Source of the DNA: Pigoraptor vietnamica | Lineage: Eukaryota > Opisthokonta > Filasterea | DNA: 22,567 bases | Reading direction: 5' to 3' | Assembly (NCBI GenBank): GCA_943704525.1 | Contig: CALSCQ010002571.1 | Location: 17,501-40,067 of the forward strand | In this document: positions 13,879 to 22,383 of the stretch, piece by piece | Layout of the letters: each line of letters opens with the position of its first letter | Position numbering within the stretch: position 1 is the first letter of the stretch | Translations under genes and position numbers: made by a program | Notes under the pieces: model-generated | What the model was told of the DNA's origin: nothing | The model's input: the letters and a program-made list of their open reading frames with translations, nothing else | Databases searched by the model: none

Positions 13879-14108
13879 GCACACACTTTGAAAAAAACGA
13901 AAAGGTGGCGGTGACCTGCAAACGGAGTGTCTGACGTTGCAGTGTGCAATGCGCAGCCTCCGATTGGCTGGCGGAAAGCGGGTGACGCATGTCACGTGAG
14001 TATGATGCGTCACGAGTACGTCATCAAATCTGTTACGGCCGATGACGTTACTCGTTCCATCGAGCCGTGAAAAGTTCTTTCTTTCGTGTTTGTTGCCCGT
14101 TTGCGGAG
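13612..14108. promoter_or_regulatory. Bidirectional promoter between AMPK alpha (-) and TM2D1 (+)
   Basis: 497 nt between the two start codons. Besides a (CA)n tract at 13815-13875 it holds a dense cluster of motifs at 13932-14048: TGACGT (13932), an inverted CCAAT box (ATTGG, 13963-13967), TGACGCAT (13983-13990), CACGTG (13993-13998), ATGCGTCA (14005-14012), TACGTCA (14017-14023) and TGACGT (14043-14048). The motifs are seen; transcription factor use (bZIP/CREB-ATF, bHLH-zip, NF-Y) is inferred. Confidence 0.55.
13815..13875. repeat. (CA)n microsatellite in the AMPK alpha/TM2D1 promoter
   Basis: About 60 nt of pure CA, roughly 200 nt upstream of the AMPK alpha ATG. Confidence 0.96.
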
Positions 14109-14753
14109 ATGGCGCGCTATACCGTCCCCTGCGCACTCCTCTTCGCGCACTTCGTCCTTTCCTCTCTTCTTCTGCGTCCGTGCACGGCACATTTATACGC
14201 CCCGCCGCCCCTTACGCGCGCCGTGTCCATCCCGTTCACGGACCGCATCCCCCTGCGACCGCCCTCGAATGCCTCAGTCGCGTGCGTGTCCTTGCAACTC
14301 GGACAGTATCGGTGCGATGAGCCCGTGATTGACGGCTACACGCAGTCGGCGCTTGGCTGCACACCCGCGGGGACTGTCGCTGTGCCGTGCTATCCGGTCC
14401 GGAACGTCACGTGCGACGGCGCCATTCAAAATGGGACGGCCCCCGCGTTCTCCGCGCTCCTTCCCTGCCGATACACGAACGGCTACGAGTACTCGACGGC
14501 GCTCCTTCTCTCCATCTTTTTCGGTTTTTTGGGCATCGACCGCTTCTACCTCGGCTATCCTGCGGTGGGCCTCCTCAAGCTGTGCACGCTCGGGTTCTTC
14601 ATGTTCGGCTACGTTATCGACGTCGTGCTGATCCTTCTACAAGTCGTGGGACCGGCGGACGGTTCAGCGTACATCATTCCCTTCTATGGCCCTCGCCTCG
14701 TGCACGTGCAGGCGAACGAAGACACGGCGTACAAGCCATCCAACTACCGATGA
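14109..14753 (+). CDS. TM2D1: TM2 domain-containing protein 1 (TM2D1) homologue, single exon, 214 aa
   Basis: ATG at 14109 starts a hydrophobic signal peptide (residues 1-27; CALLFAHFVLSSLLL). The lumenal/extracellular part has six cysteines (59, 69, 84, 94, 102, 120) in the family pattern: CVSLQLGQYRCDEPVIDGYT, GC, VPCYP, NVTCDG. Sites NAS, NVT and NGT could be N-glycosylated. Two membrane segments (about 128-143 and 153-178) flank the short DRF loop: FLGIDRFYLGYPAVGLLKLC. The end reads VVGPADGSAYIIPFYGPRL, matching the TM2D1 branch (VGPSDGSSYII..YYG.RL) rather than TM2D2 or TM2D3. In animals this family (almondex/amaretto/biscotti) acts in the secretory or endolysosomal system and modulates Notch-related signalling; the role in this organism is unknown. 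It shares its promoter region with AMPK alpha. Confidence 0.93.
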   Translation: MARYTVPCALLFAHFVLSSLLLRPCTAHLYAPPPLTRAVSIPFTDRIPLRPPSNASVACVSLQLGQYRCDEPVIDGYTQSALGCTPAGTVAVPCYPVRNVTCDGAIQNGTAPAFSALLPCRYTNGYEYSTALLLSIFFGFLGIDRFYLGYPAVGLLKLCTLGFFMFGYVIDVVLILLQVVGPADGSAYIIPFYGPRLVHVQANEDTAYKPSNYR

Positions 14754-14976
14754 CGACACGCGATTAGCATTGTCACTGTCGCTGTGTGTTGCTCGAAGAA
14801 AACCGTCGTCGCCGGCGGCCCTTCTTCCACGTGTCGCGAGTGGAATGTCCCGTTTCGACGTCGACTCTCCCTTTCGATAAGCACATGGAGCGACGAAGAC
14901 TTCGCATTTAATTGCATGCAAGTTCGGCGGCGCCCACTCTTCCGCTTTCGAACTTCGACGTCGCTCGATTGCCATT
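14754..14976. other. Convergent spacer between TM2D1 and the UBXN1-like gene
   Basis: 223 nt. No AATAAA on either strand; AATTAAA occurs on the minus strand near 14914-14908. No gene seen. Confidence 0.45.
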
Positions 14977-16586
14977 TCAAGGGCGCGTCAACACGAACGA
15001 CACGGACGGCACGAGCTTGGCCTCTTTCAGCGACATGCCCATGTCGGTGTCGCCGTACACTTTTCGCGGGAACGTCGTCATGAGTGCAAACGGGGCCTGC
15101 CCGTCCGTGCGCGCCTCCCTCACCCAGTCGCACACCTGAAACACAGTGTCGTCGACGCCAAACGACTTCGTTATCGTCGCGCCGTTCGTCAGGCGCACTT
15201 GCACGCGCGTCTCCGCGTAGTCCTTCGTCGCGGCGGGCTGTGCGGCGGCCGGTGGTTGTGCCGCCACTGGCGCCGCTGCCTGCGCAGTGGGTGCGGCGCC
15301 GGGTGTCTGCGCGGGAATCTTTCCGTCGCGGGCGAGCCGGTCGAGGCGGTCCTGCTCGATCTGCCGCTTGACCCTTTCGCGTGCTTCGCGCTCCTCGATC
15401 TTCTCGCGGCGCTTTGCCTCGGCGAGCTTTTTGATATCCTGTTCCTGCGCCTTCTGCCGCAGCACGCTCAGCTCCTTGCCCTGGTTGCGCCGCAGCTTCT
15501 CCTTCTCGAGCGCCTCTGCGCGCGTGTGTGCGCGTGTGCGTGCGTATGGATATACGTCAGAATCGCCATAACGTTATGGATTTCGCCTCGCATAAACCAC
15601 ATAACTCGAGAAGTATGCGCCGAGCGTAACAAGGCTTCTTGCAGACCGGCACACAGACAGACGAGCCTCCCGTCGACGCACCTTCCTTCTCCTTTTCCTC
15701 CCGCAGTTTTTTCTTCTCCTCCAACTTCTTTTGCAGCAGCACAAGCTGCGCCGCCTTCTCCTCCGCCGTCAGCGGCTTGATCTCATCGGTCGACTCGGCA
15801 AAGTTCGCGTGGCCCGTGCGCGCAGCGTGCGCCTGTGCCTCCACTTCGGACCTCAACTTCTTCCCACAGTCTTGGCACATGAGCGACAACGCAACGCCGC
15901 CCTCCGCTGCCGTGTCGTTTGCAGCATCGCCAGAAACGTCCTTCATGTCCACGTCTGTCCCGCCGGGTGTCGCCGACCCAACGGCCGCCCCCCCACTCGC
16001 CGCCATGGGCACGTCGATGTCGGGGTCTTCCGCGTGCTGGAAGAGCCTGAAGGGGGGGGCACATAGAGTCGAAAGTGTGGGTTATTCGTGGGCTATTTGC
16101 AGAGATCACCATTTGCACACAGCGTGTCAACGGACAGAGTTGCGCATACAAGCACACACGCACGCAGCACGCCGCATCACGCTCCCAGCCCCGTCTTACC
16201 AGTCCATCGCAGGCTGAAGGCCGCTGTAGGACGTCTTTGCGAGCGCTTTTTCGCTGTTGGAGCCAAGGAACACGCGTTAACAGAGGCACTGCAGTCCATA
16301 AACGCGAGCCATTTTTCACACAAAACTTGACAAAGAAGACTGAAAAACGAATGGTGCATCAATGGAGATGGAAAGACCGGATTGAGAAAGTGTGGAGGGC
16401 GTGTGCGCAGACGGCAACGACATTGGATGCATCTGCCCAAAGTCATAGGGCGTGTTTTATCGCATCGCCGCCATTCACGTGTGACAGCTCAGTGTTGGCG
16501 ACAGACACAGAATGCGTCACTCACACTCTCACGCGCGGAAAGCCCATGTCGAGTAGCACCTCGAGGTCTGAGTTTGACTTGGACAT
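14977..16586 (-). CDS. UBXN1: UBXN1-like UBA-zinc finger-UBX p97/Cdc48 adaptor, four exons, 339 aa
   Basis: Exons 16586-16525, 16253-16200, 16046-15682, 15515-14977; phases 2, 2, 1 match. The UBA domain is split over exons 1-3: MSKSNSDLEVLLDMGFPRVR, EKALAKTSYSGLQPAMDW, LFQHAEDPDIDVP, collinear with UBXN1 (MGFPRGRAEKALALT...AMDWL). A C2H2-type finger follows (Cys96, Cys99, His112, His118; CQDCGKKLRS...HAARTGH), which human UBXN1 lacks but other eukaryotic UBX proteins carry. Then come a long charged coiled coil (about 130-225), an Ala/Pro-rich linker, and the UBX domain (262-339) with the FPR loop (TTFPRKVY, 308-315) that inserts into the p97 N-domain. The expected role is linking ubiquitylated substrates to Cdc48/p97. 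The start is fixed by the first ATG in a GCACCATGTC context. A full CRE lies 225 nt upstream. Confidence 0.93.
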
Positions 16587-16888
16587 GGTGCCCGGTGTTC
16601 TCCGCCTCTCTTCAGCGGCAAAAGGACGAAAGCGGACAAACAACAATTTCACACAAGCAAGAGAGAGTAAGAAGTGACACACGCAGGCATGGAGGATGCC
16701 ACAAGCACGGCTGTCGACGGAAAGTGCCAAAAAGAGCACGCACACTCTCAATACGAACACGAAGTGCAACACGGCATGTTACAATGGCCGCTCATCGAAC
16801 CAAGCTTCCGTGACGTCACTGGCTACTGTGGACCAGATCAGCTGATTGCGCACTGTGTGGGTAATGTATATGTAGTGCGTGTTTGTTT
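16587..16888. promoter_or_regulatory. Promoter region of the UBXN1-like gene, with a consensus CRE
   Basis: 302 nt between the UBXN1-like ATG and the stop of the chromo-PHD gene upstream on the same strand. It contains the perfect CRE palindrome TGACGTCA at 16811-16818. ORFs here have no protein-like character. Confidence 0.5.
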
Positions 16889-18867
16889 TTAATTCTGGCC
16901 TGGCCACGCGCCACTGCGGCGCTGCCGCAGCACCCACTTGTCTGCAGCACGCCGCGTCCTCTTCAATACGTACGCGCCGTTCACGCAGGCGTAGCGGGCG
17001 CCGTTCTCATAGTTGCACGCCAGAAAACTGGCCACGGCCTTTTGCACGGCGCGAGAGGGCGCGACCGCGACGCCAAACAGAGGCACGCTTTGCGCGCACA
17101 GCGCCAACGTTATCTCCTTCGTCAAAAACCCTGAGAGAAGGCAAGGGGTCGTCTTGCTCACGCGCTGGCGCCTCTCCGTCGTCAGCAGCAGCACGCTTGA
17201 GAGGACGGCTTCGGGCACTTGGGCCGGGCGCCATTCGAAGGCCTCTGTGCCGAGACCGCACCCCGCGCACTCGAACGAATAGTTGAGGGCGTGGGGATGA
17301 ACCAGCACCTCGACCACCGAGGTCGTGCAATCGCAGTGGAACGAGTTGCGGCACGTGTCGCAGCGAACGGGAGTTCCCAGCCCGCGCTTCCCACCACAGT
17401 AACAGTACCTGTCCTCGACATTCCATTGGTGGTTTTCATCCCACGTGAGCGCGTTGGGGTCGTACGGTAAGTCGGGTGGCGTACGCGACACGCCGTACCC
17501 GATGGGGTCCGCAACCGCTGGCGGAAACGGGTCGTTTATCGACGGCAGCGGCTCGTCCGAAACATCAACCCAGTTGGGCCGGCGAGCCCCGTCGACGTTC
17601 GACACCGACTGGCGCAACACCGCTTGACGCTTCGGCCGTTTCGCAGGCACGGGGCTGGTCGGAGGCGACACCTCCGCGCTCTTCCTTTTCTTCGTCGCCG
17701 AGGGCGCCTTCGTTTTGGGAGGCTCTGACGCACTTGCAGCCACTGCAGCTTCGTGGGCGTCGTCGCCGTAGTCACCGTCCACGAACATATCAGTGCGCAT
17801 CAGTTCGTCCGCACCACCTTCGACGTTGCCCGTCACGTCCGTCGACGCACCCTCGCCCTCGCGTGAAGTGAGACCATTGACGCAGGCGCGGTTCGAACCC
17901 GCGTCCTTCAGTTTCGCTTCCGGCTGCGCTCGGCTTGCCCGCAGTTCCGCAGGCAGCAGCGCCCTTTGACGCGGTTCGCGCTCCGCCGCTCGCTGCTCCT
18001 CCCCTCGTTCCGTCGCGGCCGCCTCCCTCCTGGGCGCATCGCCCGTCGGCGACGACCCGTCTTCCGGTTGCTCTGTCTTGACGCGCACGCTGCCCGCCTT
18101 CAGCAGCCGGATCGCCACCTCGACAAGTTGAACATGGACAAGCGCGTTGGCCATATCGCGCGATGCTTCGTCGGCCAGAAGGCGAGCCTCTTCGGCCTGG
18201 CGGCGAGCCTCTTCCGCCCGATGGCAAGTCTCGTCGGCACGACGGCGAGCCTCGTCAGCGGACGCCTTTTTCCGCCGCAAAATCCGCTCGAGCTGCTCGA
18301 GCGACTTCCCCGCCAACTGCGCGGCCAAGTCGCCCGCGTTCTCTTGCGCTGACCCCCTCTTTGCCTCTCGCCTCGACGGCCCGCTTGCGACATGTCCGCC
18401 GTCCTCGCCGTCGCCCTCTTTCTTCTCCTCTCGCCCTTCCCCTTCTCCGCCGCCCTCTTGCGAGTCATGGATCCCTTCCCCTTCTTGGCCATCGCCGCCG
18501 CCCGCCAGCTCCTGTTCCCCTTCGCTGTCAGTTTCCTGCAAGGCATTGTTCCCCTCGTCGGTTTGGCCATCGCCGTCGCCCTTCTCCTCCTCCGAACTGT
18601 CGTCGGATATCAGCGCGTCGTCGTTGAAGCCGTGCGCGCGCCGGGCGGCCACGGCCATGTCGTGGTAAATGTCAAACACTCCCAAATCTACAAGGAGTGT
18701 GCGTATGTGATCATGAGGACGTGTGTACGCGTATGTGTGTGTGTGTGTGTGTGTGTGTGTTTGTATGTGTGTGTGCGTGGGAGGAAGGGGGATTAAAGTA
18801 CGTGAGCGTGTTTCTATTGCTTTGGCAACATCTCAAAGTCGTCGATGAACAAGGCACACTGGAACAG

Positions 18868-18903
<36 letters not shown>

Positions 18904-19671
18904 GCGCGCGCGCGTCGCACCCCTTAGATTCTGGAGAGCATGCTTCGGAGTCGCCCGACGCAAAATGTCGTATGTCTTCATTTTGCCGTGACACGCAAGG
19001 TTGTCGGAGGGCTCCCTGTGGGAGGTATCGTGTTACTCAAGCGCGCGTGTGTGTGTGTGTGTGTGTGTGTGCGTGCGTGCGTGCGTGTGTGTGTGTGTAT
19101 GTGTGTATGTGTATGTATGTGACTCGGTTGCGGGACGGAGCCGAGTTCCGTTACACATGCACAGGTATGTACAGAGAGTGCGCATACGCGCCTCGCACAG
19201 CCGTGGTGGCGCGGACGAGTCGTGCGTGCGTGACAACACTCTTGCATTGCAAACAACGCAGTCGCGCACTCACCATGTGTCCCCTTCAGGCCCATACCCC
19301 TTCCACCGCACGTGGTACTCGTAACAGCCCTTGTTGATGCCGTTTACCACGCGCGTCCCGAAACGCCTCCAGAGCAGTTTTTCGACTTCAAAAATACCGT
19401 CGTCCTGTCCACCCTTCTCCGTCGACGACTCCTTGGCCTCGTCTACAGTCCTGCGCTTCTGCGACCCATCGGCCGTTCCACACTCGCTCGCGTCCCTCTC
19501 CATCTTGACGTCCCGACCCTTCCCCTTGGCGGATTTCGTCGGTGTGGGGCCGTCTTTTGCGCCGGATTCCTCGCCCTCTCGCCGCTTTTTGGCCGATACA
19601 GAGTCGGACGCATCGTCGCCGTTGCGCTGCCTCCGTCGCGCGGACTCCGCAGGCGAAAGAGTCTGCGTCAT
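16889..19671 (-). CDS. Chromodomain plus ASH2-type PHD/winged-helix protein, three exons, about 763 aa (possibly two genes)
   Basis: Exon 1 19671-19274 (MTQTLSPAESARR), exon 2 19015-18921, exon 3 18687-16889 (stop TAA). The chromodomain begins at residue 94 (FEVEKLLW, CYEYHVRWKGYGPEGDTW) and continues across a phase-2 splice into EPSDNL. Cage residues Phe94, Trp123 and Tyr126 are present, so methyl-lysine reading is likely. Exon 3 encodes an acidic region, an Ala/Glu/Arg coiled coil (about 290-360), a VKTE SUMO-type site, NLS-like KKRK and KRPKR, and a PHD-like finger (YCYCGGKRGLG, CDTCRNSFHCDC, NYSFECAGCGLGTEAF; eight ligands in about 593-641). A winged-helix-like end follows. NY.F.C..C..G.E.F resembles ASH2/ASH2L. 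Exon 2 to 3 is joined because donor AGGG|GTGCG and acceptor CCTTGTAG|AT share phase 1. The alternative is a separate PHD gene starting at ATG 18658. Confidence 0.7.
18733..18914. repeat. (GT)n and (CA)n(CG)7 microsatellite pair in chromo-PHD intron 2
   Basis: (GT)n at 18733-18779 and (CA)15 at 18871-18900 continuing into (CG)7 at 18901-18914. The two tracts are complementary and lie 90 nt apart in the same intron. The (CA)(CG) block is a strong Z-DNA-prone sequence. Confidence 0.95.
19041..19120. repeat. (GT)n compound microsatellite in chromo-PHD intron 1
   Basis: About 80 nt of GT with GC and AT interruptions (GTGC and GTAT units), read as (CA)n in the transcript. Confidence 0.94.
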
Positions 19672-20094
19672 CTCGGGAGCGAAAGTATGTAACGACGCGA
19701 GGGAACGTACAACCACCACAACAGCACACAGAAATATGTTTGAGACTGTTGGTATTTGAAAAAGGCCCACACTGATGTCACGATGGCCGAATTCAAATTC
19801 GCGCCCAAACAAACCCTCACCACGGACTAAACACAGACTCAAGCACGCAACTCAGCCACATCGTTGCAAAGAATTGTACTACTGTCTCTCACTCCACAGT
19901 GAGGGACGTCCGTCACGCACAGCGCAACGGAGGTCCGCTTACGCGCACGCAACGCAAAAACGCTAGCGCGAAAACACATAAAAAGACTTCCACACGCATT
20001 CGCACAGGTAAACGCACGCACGCACACGCCCACGCACACGCACGCGCGCGGACACACATCACATCACACGCACACGCACACACACACACGCGCG

Positions 20095-20134
<40 letters not shown>

Positions 20135-20202
20135 AACAACAACAACATACAATCACAGCTCTACAGATGCACACGTTCATCCTCAAGTCCCTCGCTGCCC
20201 CT
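19672..20202. promoter_or_regulatory. Upstream region of the chromo-PHD gene and 3' flank of the CBS gene
   Basis: 531 nt between the CBS stop and the chromodomain ATG, both on the minus strand. An E2F-like TTCGCGCC lies at 19798-19805, about 130 nt upstream of the ATG. The rest is mostly the CA-rich tract at 20013-20133. No gene seen. Confidence 0.4.
20013..20133. repeat. (CA)n/(CG)-rich microsatellite downstream of the CBS gene
   Basis: About 120 nt of CA with CG and GCAC blocks; the last 35 nt are pure CA, followed by CAACAACAACAA. Confidence 0.94.
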
Positions 20203-20495
20203 TCAGTTCCCGTGGGCCGTCGCAATGAGATCCCGCACAGACACGACGCCCACCACGCGGTGCTCCTGCTGGAACGAGTCGTACATGTGGAACACGACGG
20301 GAAGGTGACGAATCCGGCGCTCTGCGACCGTGTGGAAGGCATCCGCAAGCTGCGTGTTCGGGGGCACCTGCGAGATAACGGCCAATGTTGGGCACGGCGA
20401 CTAATTGCCAAGCACGTGTCGATGCAGAAGTACCCGAGACCTTTCCCTCTGCCGCCTATCGTCTTCATGGCTACACACGACCAACACGCACGATA

Positions 20496-20540
<45 letters not shown>

Positions 20541-21738
20541 GTGTGTGTGTCATTGTCACATACGCACCTCGAACAGCGGCGCCTGCGTCATGATCTCGCC
20601 GACCTTGGTCGTCTTGGAGCGCTTGCCCTTCAGCACGACCTTGGTCACGTGGTCGCGCTCCGTCACAATGCCCACAATGCCCGGCTGTTCCTCGCCTGAC
20701 ACAAGCAGCGCGCCTGAAGAGAGAGAGAAGGGAGGGAGAGGGGGGGGGGGAATTTAGTTGAGTTGAAATGGAGGCGCAGAGGGAAAGCGAGCAGACGACA
20801 GAACTGTGGAAAGGGCACTCAAACAGACACAAATGTCAGACATGAGCATTCGAATTTCGCGAGCCAATCTCACCAATCTTGTTTGCCTCCATGGCCTTCA
20901 GCGCCTCAAACACCGTCGCGGACTCCGGCACGGTCACAAAGTGGGGGCTGTCGGGGCGCAGGCGGCCCTTGTCCTGCAGAATGTGGATCATCGACTTGGT
21001 CCAGACGCCCTTGCGGCGATCGAACGAGCCCGACTGCAGCAGTCCGTCGATCTGCTGAACAATGTAACGGATGGAAACCATGCCGATAATGTCGCGTCGC
21101 TTGAGCCCCGAAACGGCTGCGTGGGGCGCAAGACGTGAGATCTCGAGGTCAATACGGGCGCACATGCACGCGCACACGGGCGCACGTGCACACACAAGTC
21201 TGTGTGGTAACGCATCACATGCCCTGTAAGCGTCTAAGTGTGTAAGCGCGGGCAGTGACTCACGCTTTCCCGACGCCCCCGCCACGAGCGGCAGGTGGCG
21301 AGACCCAACAGTGATCATGGCGCGTATGACATCGTCCAGCGAGCACTGAGGCGCCATGCACGCGGGATCGGGCGTCATAATGTCCCGCACGGTCGTGTCG
21401 AACGCACGCCGACCCATCAGAGAGATCTTCCGGATGTAGTCGCGCTCTGTCGCAATGCCCACGACGCGATCGTCCTCCGTGACGAGGAGAGACCCGACAT
21501 TGTTCTCGGCGAGCTTGCGGACCATCTCATACACAGTCTTGTTCGCCTCGATTGACAGCACGCCTGCACGCGCAATCGCATGGTGATTGAGCGGCGTGAG
21601 AAGCAAAGGGTCGCAGGTTGCGCCGGTCGAGGAAGGCGCCGCTGCAGCCGAGTTAGAGCGGAGACCCGCCAGCGCGCGTGCGACCGGCAGTACAGCGCGG
21701 CACTGGCGCAGCGCGGACGCCGACCGAAGCAACGTCAT
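20203..21738 (-). CDS. Four-CBS-domain protein (two CBSX3-like Bateman modules), probably mitochondrial, 342 aa
   Basis: Exons 21738-21264, 21116-20874, 20713-20568, 20367-20203; phases 1, 1, 0 match and every junction restores CBS sequence. The N-terminus MTLLRSASALRQCRAVLPVA is Arg/Ala/Leu-rich with no acidic residue for over 35 residues, a typical mitochondrial presequence. CBS1 and CBS2 (about 58-190) contain NNVGSLLV, VVGIATERDYIRKI and DIMTPDPACMA. CBS3 and CBS4 (about 215-342) contain NKIGALLVSG, IVGIVTERDHVTKV, EIMTQAPLFE and VVGVVSVRDLIATA. The two halves resemble each other and single-module mitochondrial CBS proteins such as plant CBSX3, so a duplication is likely. CBS pairs bind adenine nucleotides; the client here is unknown. 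It is not an obvious AMPK gamma: it lacks gamma-specific sequence and carries the presequence. Stop TGA 20203-20205. Confidence 0.9.
20498..20550. repeat. (GT)n microsatellite in CBS gene intron 3
   Basis: About 50 nt of GT with one GC interruption, close to the donor GAG|GTGCGTATG. It is (CA)n in the transcript, a known hnRNP L-type binding sequence. Confidence 0.95.
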
Positions 21739-22383
21739 TTTAGGTGCCGTTTGAGTGGCAGAATGTCAGAAGTGGACGCAGAAATGCGGCGGACTTGATG
21801 GAGTGCGTGCCTTCGTTTCGAGTGTGAGGGTGTTGTTGTGTGGCAAAAAGTGTGCAGTGACTCCACCTCAAACCACGTGAGATCACGTGCACATTACTCA
21901 CGTGACCAATAACTCATGTCACCCTACATTGCCATGGAAACTTTCTCACAGCGGGTTGGGATTTGAAAACAGCCAGCTTTTTTGAATCTTTTTGCGGACT
22001 CTGTTCAATGTTCGAGTCCCCAGGGAGCCAAAAAGTGCATGACAGCCTACTCTCACACGCGCGCTCTTGTCATCATCGTTTCGCCTTCTCCATCGAGCGG
22101 GCATACCGTGCATTTGTCCGCGGTATAGCACGCTCTTCGTCCTCTACGTCGGTTGTGCATGCAGCATCGCCAGTGGCTCCGAATAGTCTCACTTGCGGTT
22201 GCTCGCGTGTAGTGCGTTAGGGCCACCGACGGCCGCGTTCGTATTCCTGCATATGGGGCGTCACGCTTGAAAGCACGACCCATTCTGCGCTTGCGTGCGT
22301 CTTTTCACGGCCCGTCGCCGTGTGAAGCGCGTGCGTGCGTGCGTGCGTGCTGCGTGCGTGCGTGGGGGTGAGCCAGCCCCATC
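21739..22383. promoter_or_regulatory. Divergent promoter with three CACGTG boxes, CCAAT and an X-box-like site
   Basis: 645 nt between the CBS gene (-) and the right-edge gene (+). CACGTG occurs at 21874-21879, 21884-21889 and 21899-21904; the last is TCACGTGAC, followed at once by CCAAT (21906-21910). About 20 nt later ATTGCCATGGAAAC (21928-21941) is close to the RFX X-box palindrome. Nothing gene-like is seen in the rest. Confidence 0.55.
22329..22365. repeat. (GTGC)n microsatellite
   Basis: About 37 nt of GTGC/GCGT tetranucleotide repeat with one phase slip (GTGCTGCG), ending 19 nt before the ATG of the right-edge gene, so probably in its leader or core promoter. Confidence 0.9.

Noticed and set aside
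16521-16772. Longer N-terminus of the UBXN1-like protein upstream of the ATG at 16586
   Set aside because: Frame is open upstream but low in quality and lacks an ATG; alignment with UBXN1 starts at the 16586 methionine.
17890-17900. GGTTCGAACCC resembling a tRNA T-arm/B-box
   Set aside because: Inside coding sequence of the chromo-PHD gene, with no A-box, anticodon arm or acceptor stem around it.
20203-21738. AMPK gamma subunit as identity of the four-CBS gene
   Set aside because: Four CBS domains and closeness to AMPK alpha are suggestive, but the TERDY/DIMT motifs and the presequence match CBSX3-like mitochondrial proteins better.
22010-22020. GTTCGAGTCCC resembling a tRNA B-box
   Set aside because: Flanks do not pair as a T-stem and no cloverleaf can be built upstream.
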